A stretch of 64,000 nucleotides of DNA, from assembly GCA_036250195.1 (NCBI GenBank), contig JAVHZZ010000010.1, positions 82,446,757 through 82,510,756 of the forward strand, written 5' to 3'. The position numbers were made by a program, and so were the translations under genes. This DNA is from Mixophyes australis. Its lineage: Eukaryota > Chordata > Amphibia > Anura > Limnodynastidae. The notes beneath the pieces were generated by a model that had not been told where the DNA came from, ran no database searches, and worked only from the letters and a program-made list of their open reading frames with translations. Below, one piece after another: positions 24,280 through 36,899 of the stretch (positions within the stretch are counted from its first letter, which is position 1; each line of letters opens with the position of its first letter).

Positions 24280-24642
24280 TGGGCAGCACAGTGGCCTAGT
24301 GGTTAGCACCTCTGCCTCACAGCACTGGGGTCATAAGTTAAATTCCCGACCATGGCCTTATCTGTGAGGAGTTTGTATGTTCTCCCCGTGTTTGCGTGGG
24401 TTTCCTCCGGGTGCTCCGGTTTCCTCCCACACTCCAAAAACATACTGGTAAGTTATCATACTGGCTGCTATCAAAATTGACCATAGTCTCTGTCTGTCTC
24501 CCTCTCTGTCTGTGTGTGAGTGTGTGTCTACATTAGGGAACTTAGACTGTAAGCTCCAATGGGGCAGGGACTGATGTGAATGAGTTCTCTGTACAGCGCT
24601 GCAGAATTAGTGGCGCTATATAAATAAATGATGATGATGATA
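24280..24642 (+). mobile_element. tRNA-derived SINE, copy 4
   Basis: Complete: head GGGCAGCACAGTGGCCTAGT, core GTATGTTCTCCCCGTGTTTG, tail GGCGCTATATAAATAAATG with GATGATGATGA. Confidence 0.95.
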
Positions 24643-25927
24643 GTGAACACAGGTCTTTCCAAGGTCTGGCCTTTGTTCTACAAAGGCAGCTTTTAGCAGA
24701 GGGGGTTTCATCTCAACAGTATGGTATTGAAATCCATAGGCAAAATCAGGAATCTGTCTAAGAGCTTTTGAGCCACAAAGTTCCCATCAGTATGGAGCAT
24801 AACATATGTGCCTCATTTACAGTTAAGGAGCACATCTAGCTAAAGGGTGCAAGTTTGCACCTGAAATAATCATGTTGTAATGCAAATGCAATTTTGATTT
24901 ATTGCCTGTAAGGAAAATACTGCCTGCTTCTGTATATAGCAATAAAGCACACAAATACTGGTCAGCTTTATTTTAGCACTGCAACTTAGAGTCGGGCTAG
25001 GACACCCCCACCCCAAATCTTGTCTGTATGCACATTTTAAGTTTGCTCCCCCTGCAGTGCAATGTACTCTTGCCGTAAGGCAAATTGCACCTTCAAGCTG
25101 GATTCACTCCTACCTCTATATGTAGCCCATTATTTTTATCTCCGTAGTACATTTTATTTCAGGGAATTATAGCTGATAAAAGAGGACGCCAGACAAAGAG
25201 GCTGGAGGAGTGTAAGAGAGAAAGGGATATAGACATGAAGTTTGATACAGCACCATCTGCCCACCCCTCCGTCCTATACAAATACCTCCCCCTGTAATCT
25301 CACAAGCACAGCTTAGCCCTGATCTACTCAGTATCCATCTGCTTTGTGATTTCTGCTGATTGTAAGTGATCTGGGGAACATGGGTGACCTGTCAGCTCCA
25401 TAGTTTATATTTACTTTGTATTTTCAACCAACATGTGCCTTTTCAGAAAGGATACCCAACAAATGATCCAGAATGCATTGCAGACCTCATCTTTAACAAG
25501 GAATACAAAAAATGCAGCCACAGAATTGACAGGAAGAGGAGAATTCGCTCACAGTCAACAATTTACTAAGCTCTTTTGTATTATAATTTACCTTGGAACC
25601 CAATTCAATCAATAGGCTGTATAGATTGACTGACACTGGGAGCTATGCCATAGTAACGAGTGGTACCCTCTCCTCATTCAGACTAGAGATAGTACACCGT
25701 TATGATGTTAGTGCCAGACTAAGTGCAAACACATTTACTTATTAAATGTGAAATTGCACACCATTATTGCAAAGCCCAAATTAACACCATTGGGTACTAT
25801 GGAACCCTGCTGAGGAAATAGAAGTTGTAGTGTAAATAACTATACAGATGCTACCATCATGAAATCACAGCAGGTCACTTTCTTAAAGACTACTACGTCA
25901 ACAGACCCCTGCACATGCATTAATGTA
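24643..25927. other. Unannotated intronic stretch
   Basis: A part near 24810-25110 has a foldback-like layout (GTGCAAGTTTGCACC near its start and CAAATTGCACC near its end) and may be another old MITE. No exon was seen. Confidence 0.45.
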
Positions 25928-26131
25928 GTGCTTCCAAAATCCGGTCCTCAGGGAACCCTAACAGTGCATGTTTTCTATATCTCCTTGCAAGAGCACAGGT
26001 ATAGCGGTATAGCAGTTACTGTCTGTCACATTGTAAAAGATTAACACGTGGTACTAATGATTGATACTACCACAACTGGAAAACATGCTATTTTAGGGGC
26101 CCCTGAGGATCGGAACTGGGGAAACACTGCA
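25928..26131. mobile_element. Foldback MITE with hAT-like ends
   Basis: The left side AGTGCTTCCAAAATCCGGTC and the right side GATCGGAACTGGGGAAACACTG are inverted repeats. GCATGTTTTC (left) pairs with GAAAACATGC (right). CATTAATG and CAATAGTG flank the ends and may be a degraded 8-bp duplication. Confidence 0.6.
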
Positions 26132-26792
26132 ATAGTGCAAGGAAAAAGTAAAGCAGTGCTATCTTAGTACATCATTGGTCTGTACTAACACTATCTAGCA
26201 GGCTTCACCTATTTCAATTGCTGTCCAGGGTCCTGAACTTGTAAAACAAACAGTACAAAAGTAATTTGACATTATGGGAAATGTGGACCAAGTAGAGAAT
26301 AAATTAACATCTTCGGAGTTAAACTCTTCCTGCCAATCCTGTAGCTGATTACTCTATAATGCAATCAATGTTCTAATGGTGATGAGTTTAAGTTATTTAG
26401 AATGAAAGGAATTAACTGTGAATAGACTGACATTAAGCAATCCCACCTTCTTTGAGTGCTAGGTACAGCACTAAATATAGGACTGGAAGGATGGGAGGGC
26501 TGGACAAGGACATGCTAGGAAATTAGTGAAAGGCGGATGCATAGATGGACAATCTGCGGTTCTCTAGCAAAATAAGAGTTAATCCTGTTTTGTATGTGGC
26601 TGACCTCCATTGGTCTCTGTAATCCTAGTGCACGGAGGCAGCACTGAGACTGCAGATAGAGGCTCTATATATAACTCTGCAGCAATGAGCGGTGACAAGG
26701 ACCCTCGCAGGCACTACAGTACAGACGCCCACACTGTCTGCACACTACAAATACACTTTATATATTGCAGCCCAGGCCATTGCGCTGAACAC

Positions 26793-26793
<1 letters not shown>
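26132..26793. other. Unannotated intronic stretch
   Basis: Nothing recognised. Confidence 0.5.

Positions 26794-26836
<43 letters not shown>
26794..26836. repeat. (TA)n microsatellite
   Basis: Pure TA dinucleotide run after GTGTG. Confidence 0.97.
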
Positions 26837-26838
<2 letters not shown>

Positions 26839-27647
26839 GCATGTTCTTATAGTGCATAGCCAAACAAATGAAAACGCACATATTTCATATAATGCTTGCC
26901 CTGCATATCTTCCAGACACCATACAAGGAACGGCACTGTGCAATCATGGAGACCTATACCACACACATGTATAACACCATATATTAAAACAGCTCTGTTA
27001 TAATGTGATTACAGGTTTGGTTCTGTGCAGTTCTGGTACATACTACACCAAAATTAAAAGCCTGATAAACACAGCATGGATACATAAGAGAAGCATCTTC
27101 TCAACATAAAATAAACTTTGTGCATGTATTTCAGTGTCCGTTCATTGGATATTACGTTATACTTGGGCTGCCTGCAGTGCAAGCTCTTAGGAGACAGAGA
27201 TTTATGCCTCCATAGTGAACTCTACTGCCAGCTCGACAACTTCATGGAGACCAGTGTAAAGGAGAGATGTCATTGGCTGAAATCAGCTGCTATGTCATCT
27301 CAGAGACTCTTACAGTGAGAGGCTGAAAAAGCAGATAAGTGGGCAGGAGATTTTGCAGCATATCTGTTCCTAAATGCTTCCGGTCAGTGAAATGAGGGAG
27401 AACACACACCTCACTATAAGTAAGAGAATCGTACTGTGTTTCCATGCTGCAATAGAGAGACCCACAAATCTGCCATTAGAGACCTGGCTTGGAATACACA
27501 GACAGCAATGCTGTCATGCAATGTATCCCCAGATTATCTGAAGTCAGAAGGTCACCTCATGCTGGACTGCCTGAACTTGTCATTGGTATTATGCAGTAAT
27601 GATACCAATACAGGCCTTTCTGAGCCTGTCCTTACAATCTGCTCTCA
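26837..27647. other. Unannotated intronic stretch
   Basis: Mixed-composition DNA without recognised exons or repeats. The ORFs at 27118 and 27436 look incidental. Confidence 0.5.
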
Positions 27648-27980
27648 TCACCATCATTTATTTATATAGCGCCACTAATTCCGCAGCGCTGTACAGAGAA
27701 CTCGTTCACATCAGTCTCTGCCCCATTGGAGCTTACAGTCTAAATCCCCTAACATACACACATACAGACCGAGAGAGACTAAGGGCAATTTAATAGCAAC
27801 CAATTAACCTACTAGTATGTTTTTGGAGTGTGGGAGGAAACCGGAGCACCTGGAGGAAACTCACGCAAACACGGGGAGAACATACAAACTCCACACAGAT
27901 AAGGCCATGGTCAGGAATCGAACTCATCACCCCAGTGATGTGAGGCAGAAGTGCTAACCACTAAGCCACTGAGCTGCTCT
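27648..27980 (-). mobile_element. tRNA-derived SINE, copy 5 (reverse)
   Basis: Complement of the SINE tail at the left (ATTTATTTATATAGCGCC) and of the tRNA-like head at the right (AACCACTAAGCCACTGAGC). Confidence 0.93.
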
Positions 27981-28668
27981 CAGGGGGTTCCCTGGATTCC
28001 TTACTTCTAGCAATCTGCAGCTAATACAATTATTCGTGCTACATAGGGTGAAAAATGATTGCGGATAATATTCCACTACTTAACAATTAGGTATATACTC
28101 TATTTGCCTGTGCTTGTTTGGACTGCAAACTACAGATATCAGTGGCATTAATATGAAAACAATCAAAACCTACTGACACTCCCATGTGTGCCACAGATGC
28201 TTAGTGCAGGATCTAGACAGCCATGTGTTATGTCAGAGGGTTGTGAATTGCAGTGTACAAAAAAAGGGGAGGGATGAGGGGGTTGAAGAACAAAGATGAT
28301 TAAACATAAACAATGGCAGATATTGTGACATAAGCAAGCAGCAAAACCAGGCGTCTCTGCTGGGACCGGAAGCCGTCCAGTGGCACAGACAAGTATGTAT
28401 AGCTGAGTCGTTTGAGGCTTAAAGGGCAGCTAGGGTCTCAGAAGGGCCATAACTTATTTGGTAACATCCTGTTTGTGGCTTGATTCCCCTGTGTCCCAAG
28501 TATTAAAGACGCTTGATTCATTATACAGGCAGTTTTTATAGTGCTCCCTAAAGTTGACGGTAGATTGCAAATTCTTTTTTATCACTACTTCAACATAAGT
28601 TTTGTACGTCTCTGCTGTTTTGCTGTTACCTTAAATAAGAAACATATAGAGAACAGGGACATACAAGG

Positions 28669-28985
28669 CATACTTGCCAACTCTCCCGGAATGTCCGGGA
28701 GACTCCCGCATTTTGCGAGAGTCTCCCGGACTCCCGGGCGAGTGTGGCAATCTCCCGAATTCTGCCCACTTCCTAGTGAAGTGGGCAGAATTAGATCCCA
28801 AACGCCGCGATTCCCGATGAATCGCGGCGTTTAGCCCCGCCCCCCGCTGTCAAATGACGCAATTTGCGTCATGTCGTCACAGGGGGCGGGGCCGAAATGA
28901 CGCGATTTTGGCCGCCCCGCCCCCTCACGCCCCCCTCCACTGGCTGGCTCCCGGAAGAGAGCTGAAGAAAGTAGGTAAGTATGAT
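28669..28985 (+). repeat. Family E GC-rich repeat (TCTCCCGG), copy 1
   Basis: Begins CATACTTGCCAACTCTCCCG, then repeated CTCCCGG blocks, the hairpin CGCCGCGATTCCCGATGAAT..., and GGGGCGGGGC arms around TGACGCAATTTGCGTCA. It is strongly CpG-rich and self-complementary, and may act as a local CpG cluster unrelated to a promoter. Confidence 0.75.
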
Positions 28986-29115
28986 ACAAGGTAGACATAA
29001 TAAATGTAGGTGTAAAAAAAAAGGGTAGGGAGGGCCCTGCTCACAAGGGAGCTTACATTCTTACTGGGAGGGGACACAGCTAAGAAAAGATGAGAGAGTG
29101 TGGTTCAGAGTGGAC

Positions 29116-29270
29116 ACAAACATACTAGTAGGTTAATTGGCTCCTATCAAATTGACCCTAGTCTGTCTATGTGTGTGTTAGGGTACTGTAAGCTCCAATG
29201 GGGCAGGGACTGATGTGAGTGCATTCTCTGTACAGTGCTGCGAAATTAGTGGCGCTAAATAAATAAACAT
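29116..29270 (+). mobile_element. tRNA-derived SINE, copy 6 (5' truncated)
   Basis: Only the second half: ACATACTAGTAGGTTAATTG to GGCGCTAAATAAATAAAC. The head and core are missing. Confidence 0.85.
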
Positions 29271-29367
29271 TGCCACAGTTGTGGGGGTGTATAGTATAGC
29301 ATAGGCGGGGTAGGCTCTAATAAGAAGATGGGTTTCAGAGAGCATATAAATTCTGAAGGAGAGTCTG

Positions 29368-29624
29368 GTGGAGTTTGTATGTTCTCCCCGTGTTTGCGTG
29401 GGTTTCCTCCGGGTGCTCCGGCTTCCTCCCACACTCCAAAAACATACTAGTAAGTTAATTGGCTGCTATCAAAATTGACCCTAGTCTATCTGTCTCTGTC
29501 AGTGTGTGTATGTTAGGGAATTTAGACTGTAAGCCCCAATGGGGCAGGGACTGATGTGAGTGAGTTCTCTGTACAGTGCTGCGGAATCAGTTGCGCTATA
29601 TAAATAAATGGTGATGATGATGAT
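29368..29624 (+). mobile_element. tRNA-derived SINE, copy 7 (5' truncated)
   Basis: Starts in the core at GGAGTTTGTATGTTCTCCCC and runs to TATATAAATAAATGGTGATG; the tRNA-like head is missing. Confidence 0.88.
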
Positions 29625-30813
29625 GGTAGGGAATTCCTTAAGTGGGGATATTGGCACTGGATAAGTCTTGTAGACAGGAGTGGGGGGGGGGGAGGGCGGT
29701 TTACCAGAGATAAGGTAAGGTCAGAGGTCGATCTAAGAGGGTGCGAGGGAGAGTACTTTGAGATAGGTTTGAGATGTGTGAAGACGTTGTATTGTTGAAG
29801 GCTTAATAAGTGGAGTAACCAATTTGTATTGGATTCTGGAGACTATGAGCAGACATTGTAGGAATTAGCAGAGTAATAAAGTGGATATGGAGCAGAGAGA
29901 AAGGAAGATCGGTGTTGCCACAATATTTATACTGTACTGAAGCGGGGATAGATGCAAGAGAGAACTGCCAGGTAGGAGGAGGTTGTAGTAGGCTGATTTT
30001 CATAGACAATAATGAAGGTTATGTATGAATGCTGTATAACACTCTATTTGGATTATACTCCAATAGGAGCACTTTCTTTGAGAAGCATACAGAGTGCAAT
30101 ATGGCCAGTGTTTAGTACCCACAGAGCCCCAGGACAAACAGCTGCATTGAGCAGCCCCCGGGGCTCCTGCAAGGGGAATCACCAAGTAAGTAAGGTGTAT
30201 ATATTAGGTGGTAGTGCAGCTTTAAGGTTAAGCAAAATTCCATTCCTTAAGTGGTTTAGTCCGAGAGAGGTGTTTTACCAGGGCAGTACTATGCTATTGT
30301 TCTCACAGATAACTCTCTAAGAGTTTGCCAGACATGAAGGTAAATAGTGTATGGTTAATGTGTATCCTATATGGAAAAAAACAAAGAAATCCAATTCAGA
30401 AAACGGGTAACTGAAAGATGGCAGAAGCTGCAAAAACAACAGCATTTTGTCCTAAAATAAAGGCTGACTCACTTTTTTGTGGGAAATAATCCCCCCCTGC
30501 CTGCTATACATTACCTTCTGTAGCTGTAATAGCTGACAGGCTTTCCCTAAACCTCCCCTATAAGAAGCAGGTGAATACAGGGCCCCTTCCGAATGCGTCA
30601 TTCACCCACTGTCACTGAATTCAAAGTCCCAGCATAGCAAGCTATGGGGAATCTATTGTTCTACAATTATTACAACTGAATTTAGCCTTTAACTCAAATA
30701 TCTCTCTAAATGAAATGAGGAAGTGGGCAGTGTTGCTGCTTATCATCTGACATTGGATTTTAGAGCAGTTTGCACGGCAGAAAGTAGAAAGAGCACATTC
30801 ACAAGTAAGATCT
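29625..30813. other. Unannotated intronic stretch
   Basis: A G-run lies near 29680. No exon was recognised; the ORFs at 30000-30320 overlap on both strands and look incidental. Confidence 0.5.
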
Positions 30814-30997
30814 GGGGGTATATGTATCAAGCTGCGGGTTTGAAAAGTGGAGATGTTGCCTATAGCAACCAATCGGATTCTAGCTATCATTTTGTAGAAT
30901 GTACTAAATAAATGATAGCTAGAATATGATTGGTTGCTATAGGCAACATCTCCACTTCTCAAACTCGCCGGAAACTTGTAACTTGATACATTTACCC
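30814..30997. mobile_element. Family A palindromic MITE, copy 9
   Basis: GGGGGTATATGTATCAAGC at the left and GATACATTTACCCT at the right, CTG on both sides, core GCCTATAGCAACCAATCGG. Confidence 0.9.
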
Positions 30998-31967
30998 TCT
31001 GGTGTCTGAGAAGATGCCTGTCACCTCTGATAACTTATTATGGACAAAGCACACAAGTGTGTGAGAATCTGTTCACATCTAAACAATATAGCTTTGGTGG
31101 CGTCAGTGGTGGTGTTGGTGTGTGTGGGGTTCCTCTCCATTTACTACCCTTAGTGGTGCCCTGCGAATCACATTTTTCTGGCATTTCTCTAATCATCTTC
31201 ATCGCTGCCAGGTCCTCTCCTGCCCCTACTATGGGGAGACCTTACATAGCAGCACTAAATCTTTCATTCAGAGCCATCGCGTCGGATCTATCTTACTGTC
31301 CTTGCCAGAACCCCAACCCAAATGTTGTTATTGGTAAGGTAAAGAAGTTAGTGAAGTTCTTTCATGAAAGGGGCAACTACTTAGGGTATTTTGCTGATCC
31401 AAAAGGTCTGTCAGTCAAAAAGTAAGTATGCCACAGTTCAGGCGATACTGAGTCTGACTAGAGACTAGAGGGGAAATTTAATTAGATGTGAGCTGCTGAT
31501 GCACATCACCTCGATGTCCAGCTGTGCACAATGACGGCCAATACGATACAGAATCTCTGTTCCTTTTCTCCTCGCGTTACTACTACCGGTATGGGATGCG
31601 ATGAAAAATGAGCAGACTTTTGAAAAAAAAAAACATTGAGGCGATATGTGACATATTCCGACACCTCACACCAAGCTGAATTCTCCCCTAAGTGTCAATC
31701 ACAAAAACACAGAAAAAATGCCATGCTTCAGTACAAGAGCCACTAAATCTAAAGTTGTCAATTTTCATTTATTTTCTGGAACTGAAGGATCACATCTCGT
31801 ATCAGTAGTTTTGTTCCGGAACAACCAAAGTGTACAATACAATGGCTTCACCCATTCCTCATGCACCCACCTGAGTGAGTTGCGGCTCTTTAGGTCTTTT
31901 TGTGTATAAGTGTGAATAATGGAACCCCGGGAGGTGGTTCTGCAATGAGCCTGCGCCAGTTATCATA
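30998..31967. other. Unannotated intronic stretch with one longer ORF
   Basis: An ORF of 122 codons (31057-31425, +) is open, but its translation matches no family I recognise and it has no splice context. The rest is unremarkable. Confidence 0.4.
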
Positions 31968-32287
31968 TTATCACCATCAGCTATTTATATAGCGCCACTA
32001 ATTCCGCAGCACTGTACAGAGAACTCACTCACATCAGTCCCTGCCCCATTGGAGCTTACAGTCTAAATTCCCTAACATACACATAGACAGGCCAAGGTAA
32101 ATTTTGGTAGCAGCCAATTTAACCTACCAGTATGTTTTTGGAGTGTGGGAGGAAACCGGAGCACCCGGAGGAAACCCACGCAAACACGGGGAGAACATAC
32201 AAACTCCACACAGATAAGGCCATGGTCGGGAATCTAACTCAGGTGCTGTGAGGCAGAAGCGCTAACCACTAGGCCACTGTGCTGCCC
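31968..32287 (-). mobile_element. tRNA-derived SINE, copy 8 (reverse)
   Basis: Complement of tail (CTATTTATATAGCGCCACTA) through core to the complement of the head (TAGGCCACTGTGCTGCCC). Confidence 0.93.
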
Positions 32288-33280
32288 TAAACATATAGAT
32301 GACGCTGACTAATTAGTAGGGCTGCACTTTGGACTCTGTCTCCTGGTTAGTGTGTGAAGAAAACATCTCTTGTAAAGAGAGCCCAATTTCATTGGATATA
32401 ATAGAATCTTGGAGATTTGGGCATTCTATGGAGAACGTGAGCTGGCTGCAGAAATGATATTTTGTTCACAAATACAAAAATAAGATTTCATCTAGTGGGA
32501 CAAGATATTCTAATAAACTTCAAGGGAAGGAGACTGCGCATTTTGGTAAGTGTTTCAGTGAATTCTAAGATTGTCAAAAATACCAATTTATACAGGGAGA
32601 TTAATATATTCACATAAACCAACAGAAATACAATATCAAAACTGTTACATTTGAAATATATGCAGCCCCAATGACCCCTGGTTTAAATAAACGAGTCTCT
32701 GTGTGGCCGTATTTTAGCAGAATAAATAAAAACTTGCTAGAAATGATATGATGGTGGAAAGTGATAGTGAACAGAACTTTTTACATAATATCTTTGCTGA
32801 CATTGGTATTCCCATCAGAGTCCACAAAACGTTGTGCGAAGCATCCACGTGGACGATGATCAAAAGGTGGTGTGGGGCACACACTGGTGTATATAACATG
32901 TGGAACAATATCCACGTTTGTGCATTACAAATTGTAATTTTTCTGTGTAAATGACCCTCACTAATTGATATGTTTTCAAATGCAGTGGTGACAGTCAATT
33001 GTTCATTTTCATTAAGCAGCTTAAAAACTGTTCTGTGTGTAGCATTCATTGTGCGAGCATCTAATTACCAACACAATGTAATACAGCTGAACCAGCAATC
33101 CAGCATAATGAGGAGATACATTGATCCTTTTGTAAACCTAGAGGGAAATCCTCCAGATGATGTATATCCACTATGCCCTCATGCATGACACAAGATCTGG
33201 TGGTCAACAGTGGAGGACAACCCCCTATATGTCACTGGTGACCCTCCTGTAACATCCCCATTTATGGAGAATGGTACATT
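32288..33280. other. Unannotated intronic stretch
   Basis: Two overlapping ORFs on opposite strands at 32714-33188 have no family I recognise. No exon was supported. Confidence 0.45.
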
Positions 33281-33686
33281 CCAAAAACATACCAGTAGGT
33301 TAATTGTCTGCTATCAAAAATTGACCCTAGTCTGTGTGTGTGAGTGTGTGTATGTCTGTGTGTGTGTGTCTGTGTGTGTATGTCTGTGTGTGTATGTCTG
33401 TGTGTGTGTGTGTCTGTCTCTGTGTGTGTGAGTGTGTCTGTGTGTGTATGTCTGTGTATGTCTGTGTGTGTGTGTGTCTGTGTGTGTATGTCTGTGTATG
33501 TCTGTGTGTGTGTGTGTGTGTGTGTGTATGTCTGTGTGTGTGTGAGTGTGTCTGTGTGTGTATGTCTGTGTGTGTATGTCTGTGTGTGTGTGTGTCTGTC
33601 TCTGTGTGTGTGAGTGTGTCTGTGTGTGTATGTCTGTGTGTCTGTGTGTGTGTGTCTGTGTGTGTGTGTGTGTCTGTGTGTGTGTA

Positions 33687-33723
<37 letters not shown>

Positions 33724-33857
33724 CTGTGTGTGTGTTAGGGAAATTAGACTGTAAGCTCTATTGGGACAGGGACTGATGTGAGTGAGTTCTCTGTACAGTA
33801 CTGTGGAATTAGTGGCGCTATATACTGTAAAACTATGATGATGATGATGATGATGAT
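33281..33857 (+). mobile_element. tRNA-derived SINE, copy 9 (5' truncated, expanded)
   Basis: Second half of the SINE: CCAAAAACATACCAGTAGG at the left, TAGACTGTAAGCTCTATTGG and GTGGCGCTATATA at the right, then GATGATGATG. The short TG stretch of other copies has grown here into a block of about 400 bp. Confidence 0.88.
33330..33736. repeat. TG-rich compound micro/minisatellite
   Basis: TGTGTG runs broken by regular TATGTC, TGTC and GAGTG steps. A longer segment of about 190 bp appears twice (around 33340-33480 and 33530-33660). It produces long C/V repeat ORFs on the plus strand that are not genes. Confidence 0.95.
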
Positions 33858-34587
33858 TAAGTTATAATTTCCCGCTAAGATGGACACTATGGGCATCAAT
33901 TATAGCTTGACGGACTGCGCATTCTGAACGTAGGTGCAAACATACTGTGGTAAATTACATATGTATAATGAGTCGTAAGTCTCTCAAGATACGTCCAACT
34001 TCAAAACGGCAGTATTTCTGCGGCAGGCGCATGTCAGGTGTAAGAATGAGTATACTTATGCCTCACGATAGCGTAGAGTTGAGGCTTAATAATGTTAATA
34101 ACTACGTAGGTCAAAAGGCAGATTATCCTATTTGCACAGTATATTGTGAAGTATTATATATAGTACTCAAGAGAGAAAGGTGTTTTAACAGTGTGAGTAA
34201 TAAAGGCTAAAGTTGCATTTTCCATGTAAGATGAAATTAAATACAAACAACCCCTCATATGTTGTTTAACCCTTAAAAATCCAATGAGAACCGTCTTTCC
34301 TTCAGTAGTCCAAAAGGAAATGACAAATATGGAATAGATGGCTGCAAGCTGATGTAATATAGACTTGATGCTAATGAATTAAGTAACAGTAAGTACCAGT
34401 TGGTGAGGTGCATACGCAAACAGCCAATCAGAAGTGGCAAGATAGTGCTGCTGATAGTCTGCCGCATTGTGTATTTGGCGTGCATGCGCAGTATGGAAAT
34501 GCATATATTTATGTCACAAAAACTGATGTGCACCCAAGTCTAAATGAGGCTCTATATCTTAGCAACACTGCTACACATACAGTACAG
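33858..34587. other. Unannotated intronic stretch
   Basis: Unremarkable sequence; nothing recognised. Confidence 0.5.
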
Positions 34588-34720
34588 TCATACTTGCCAA
34601 CTCTCCCTGAATGTCAGGGAGACTCCCTGAAATAGGGGTGATCTCCCTCACTCCCTGAAGAGTCTGGCATTCTCTCTGATGCTGAGCTAGTACAAGACGT
34701 GGTTGGCTTCGCCATCTGTA
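34588..34720 (+). repeat. Family E repeat, copy 2 (short)
   Basis: CATACTTGCCAACTCTCCCT and GAATGTCAGGGAGACTCCCT match the start of copy 1, with CCGG decayed to CCTG, which suggests CpG loss in an older copy. Confidence 0.7.
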
Positions 34721-34907
34721 GCATGATGACACAGTTCAGAAATTGTGTCCTATGTCCATGTATTGATGCCTATGGAGGTGGCCATTTTCATGGAGACCAA
34801 GATTTAATCAAAGACTGACAGGTAAGACAACATGACTTCAGTAATGGAGACAGAAATGTAAAAGACACTTCAGTCTCTAGAGATTCATTAGCTGCTTTTC
34901 TTTAACG

Positions 34908-35115
34908 CATAGTTGCCTACTCTCCCGGAATGTCTGGGAGACTCACGCATTTCTGGGAGACCTCCCGGGCTCCTGGCAGAGCACAGAAACCTCTTGGTTC
35001 TCAACCCTGCAATAGATAAGTGGCGGGGTGGTCTTAATGACGCAAATATCGCATCATCTTAGCCAAAAATGATGCGATTCATCAAGCCCCGCCCCGGCAC
35101 GCCCACCTCCCCCAG
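34908..35115 (+). repeat. Family E repeat, copy 3
   Basis: GTTGCCTACTCTCCCGGAAT, then GGGAGACTC, CCTCCCGGGC, and a right part with GATGCGATTCATCAAGCCCC and CCCCGGCACGCCC, as in copy 1. Confidence 0.72.
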
Positions 35116-36724
35116 GATCTCAGTATGTATTGGAGAGTTAAGCAAAAACTATCAGGACATTGAGCAGTAGCTGTAGTCGGTATGGGGCAAGGGTTAAACA
35201 GCAACATTACATCTTAATGAATAACACTATAAACCGGGTTTCAGACAAGGGAAGGGCTCAAATATTATATATAACAAATATAACATCGCATTTAGGTGCA
35301 AAATTTGCCCTGGATCACATCAATTAATCAGCAGTTCGCTTTTATCTGCTTAAAGTTACACAAGGGAAGTGAATACTTGAATGGTTGCTATGGTTTATTG
35401 TCAGTTGTGCCCTTAAATGTACCCTGGAAAGTAATGTTATAAATGCATCTGCCATATGGAAGTGGGTGGCATCGGGGGCCTGTAAGAGGATCGATATAGA
35501 AGTACCGTGTAGGTGTTTGGCAGGGCCCAGGATATAGGCACAGCTGTGAGTGTTTCCAGGGGTCTCAAAATAAAATTAGACACGGACACCAGTCTCAGCA
35601 GAGGTGACATGACCCTGAGAACCACATATGCTGACAAGCGCTGGGTGCCTGTGATATCCGCATGTAATGGAAAAGTTTACACCTGCATATAATTTGTTTT
35701 TCATTTACAGATAACCAACAGTTCAAGGACATAAATATTGGGGAAAAATTAAAGTTTAATAGATTCCTACTGTATTACAGCTGAAGCCACATTTCCCATA
35801 TTTAGGACAGTAAAGGTCATTTTCTAACGACAAAATATTCAGGCACAATAAATTTCTGTTTGTGCAAATGCGCCTAATTGTTCATCGTGGACATAAGAAA
35901 TATGACGCCCACGTAATGCCTTCATTCCAAAGTCTGGAACTGTCCCCATAAAAGTGCAACGCATGACATTATGCGGCTAGAAATGTGCATGGTGGAGAGG
36001 GTACAAATGCCACTTTAAAGGCCACCCTACTGCCACGAGCTTCATTCAACTTTTATGTGTTTCTCCTAAAATACTGCTTTACTATTCAGCTCAATGATAA
36101 ACAGCCTTTGAGTAATGTCAAACAATGGGCTATATGGATATACACACATATATACATGTACATAGAGCACTAGTAATATTTAGTTATTACACATAATGCA
36201 ACTCTGCCTTACAACATAAATGTCCAAGTTGCGATTGTCATTTTCAAGTGTCGGTCTCTCCTCACATCGGAAGTGGCTGTGTCTGTTTACAGGTCAGTAG
36301 GTATTTTTGACATGTCACTCTGTTCAGTTTGGTAATAATTATGTAGCTGTAAACACTGTCGGTGTTTACAGCATCGTAAATTCGTACTACATCCGTATAA
36401 ATCTGTACTGAACCATATCTGCTCCATATCCTTTAGTTTCCAGCTTCCCAGTCCATGGAAGAGGAATGTGCCTCACACACAAGTGTCAGACCTTCTTCAA
36501 GTGGAAGACTTCCATTCTCACCCACGGATGCAGGGTGTTCGGCCACTACGGGGGCTGTGATGGGGGGGCAATCCTGGAGCCCCCACATAACCCTCCACCG
36601 CACCTGAGGAAACCACTCTGCTCTGAAAAGAGTCCTCTTCTGTGAGGTGGATTCACAATGGGGGTGTGCGCCGACTGCTCACACTCACAAGAGGCCACCT
36701 TCTTGCTTTTTTTGGAGCAGAGGT
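35116..36724. other. Unannotated intronic stretch
   Basis: No exon or named repeat was recognised; a GTGTTTACAG inverted pair lies near 36350. Confidence 0.5.
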
Positions 36725-36740
36725 GGGGGGGGGGGGGGGG
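36725..36740. repeat. Poly-G run
   Basis: Sixteen consecutive G. Confidence 0.97.
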
Positions 36741-36796
36741 TTACAGCTGCCGAGTTCCGCCCCTGATCTCACAGTAGAACAACCTGCAAGAACCTT

Positions 36797-36813
36797 TTCT
36801 ATCTATCTATCTA

Positions 36814-36846
<33 letters not shown>
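36797..36846. repeat. (TATC)n(TA)n microsatellite
   Basis: TATC tetranucleotides pass into a TA run. Confidence 0.97.
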
Positions 36847-36848
<2 letters not shown>

Positions 36849-36899
36849 TTAGTATATATAGTATTTGCACCTGCCCTGTAGCATATACGTCTCACTGTC

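Noticed and set aside
31057..31425. 122-codon plus-strand ORF
   Set aside because: No recognised family, no splice context, and ORFs of this length are expected by chance in 64 kb.
33334..33776. Long plus-strand ORFs of Cys/Val repeats (up to 134 codons)
   Set aside because: They are the translation of the TG/TATGTC satellite within a SINE; the composition is purely that of the repeat.
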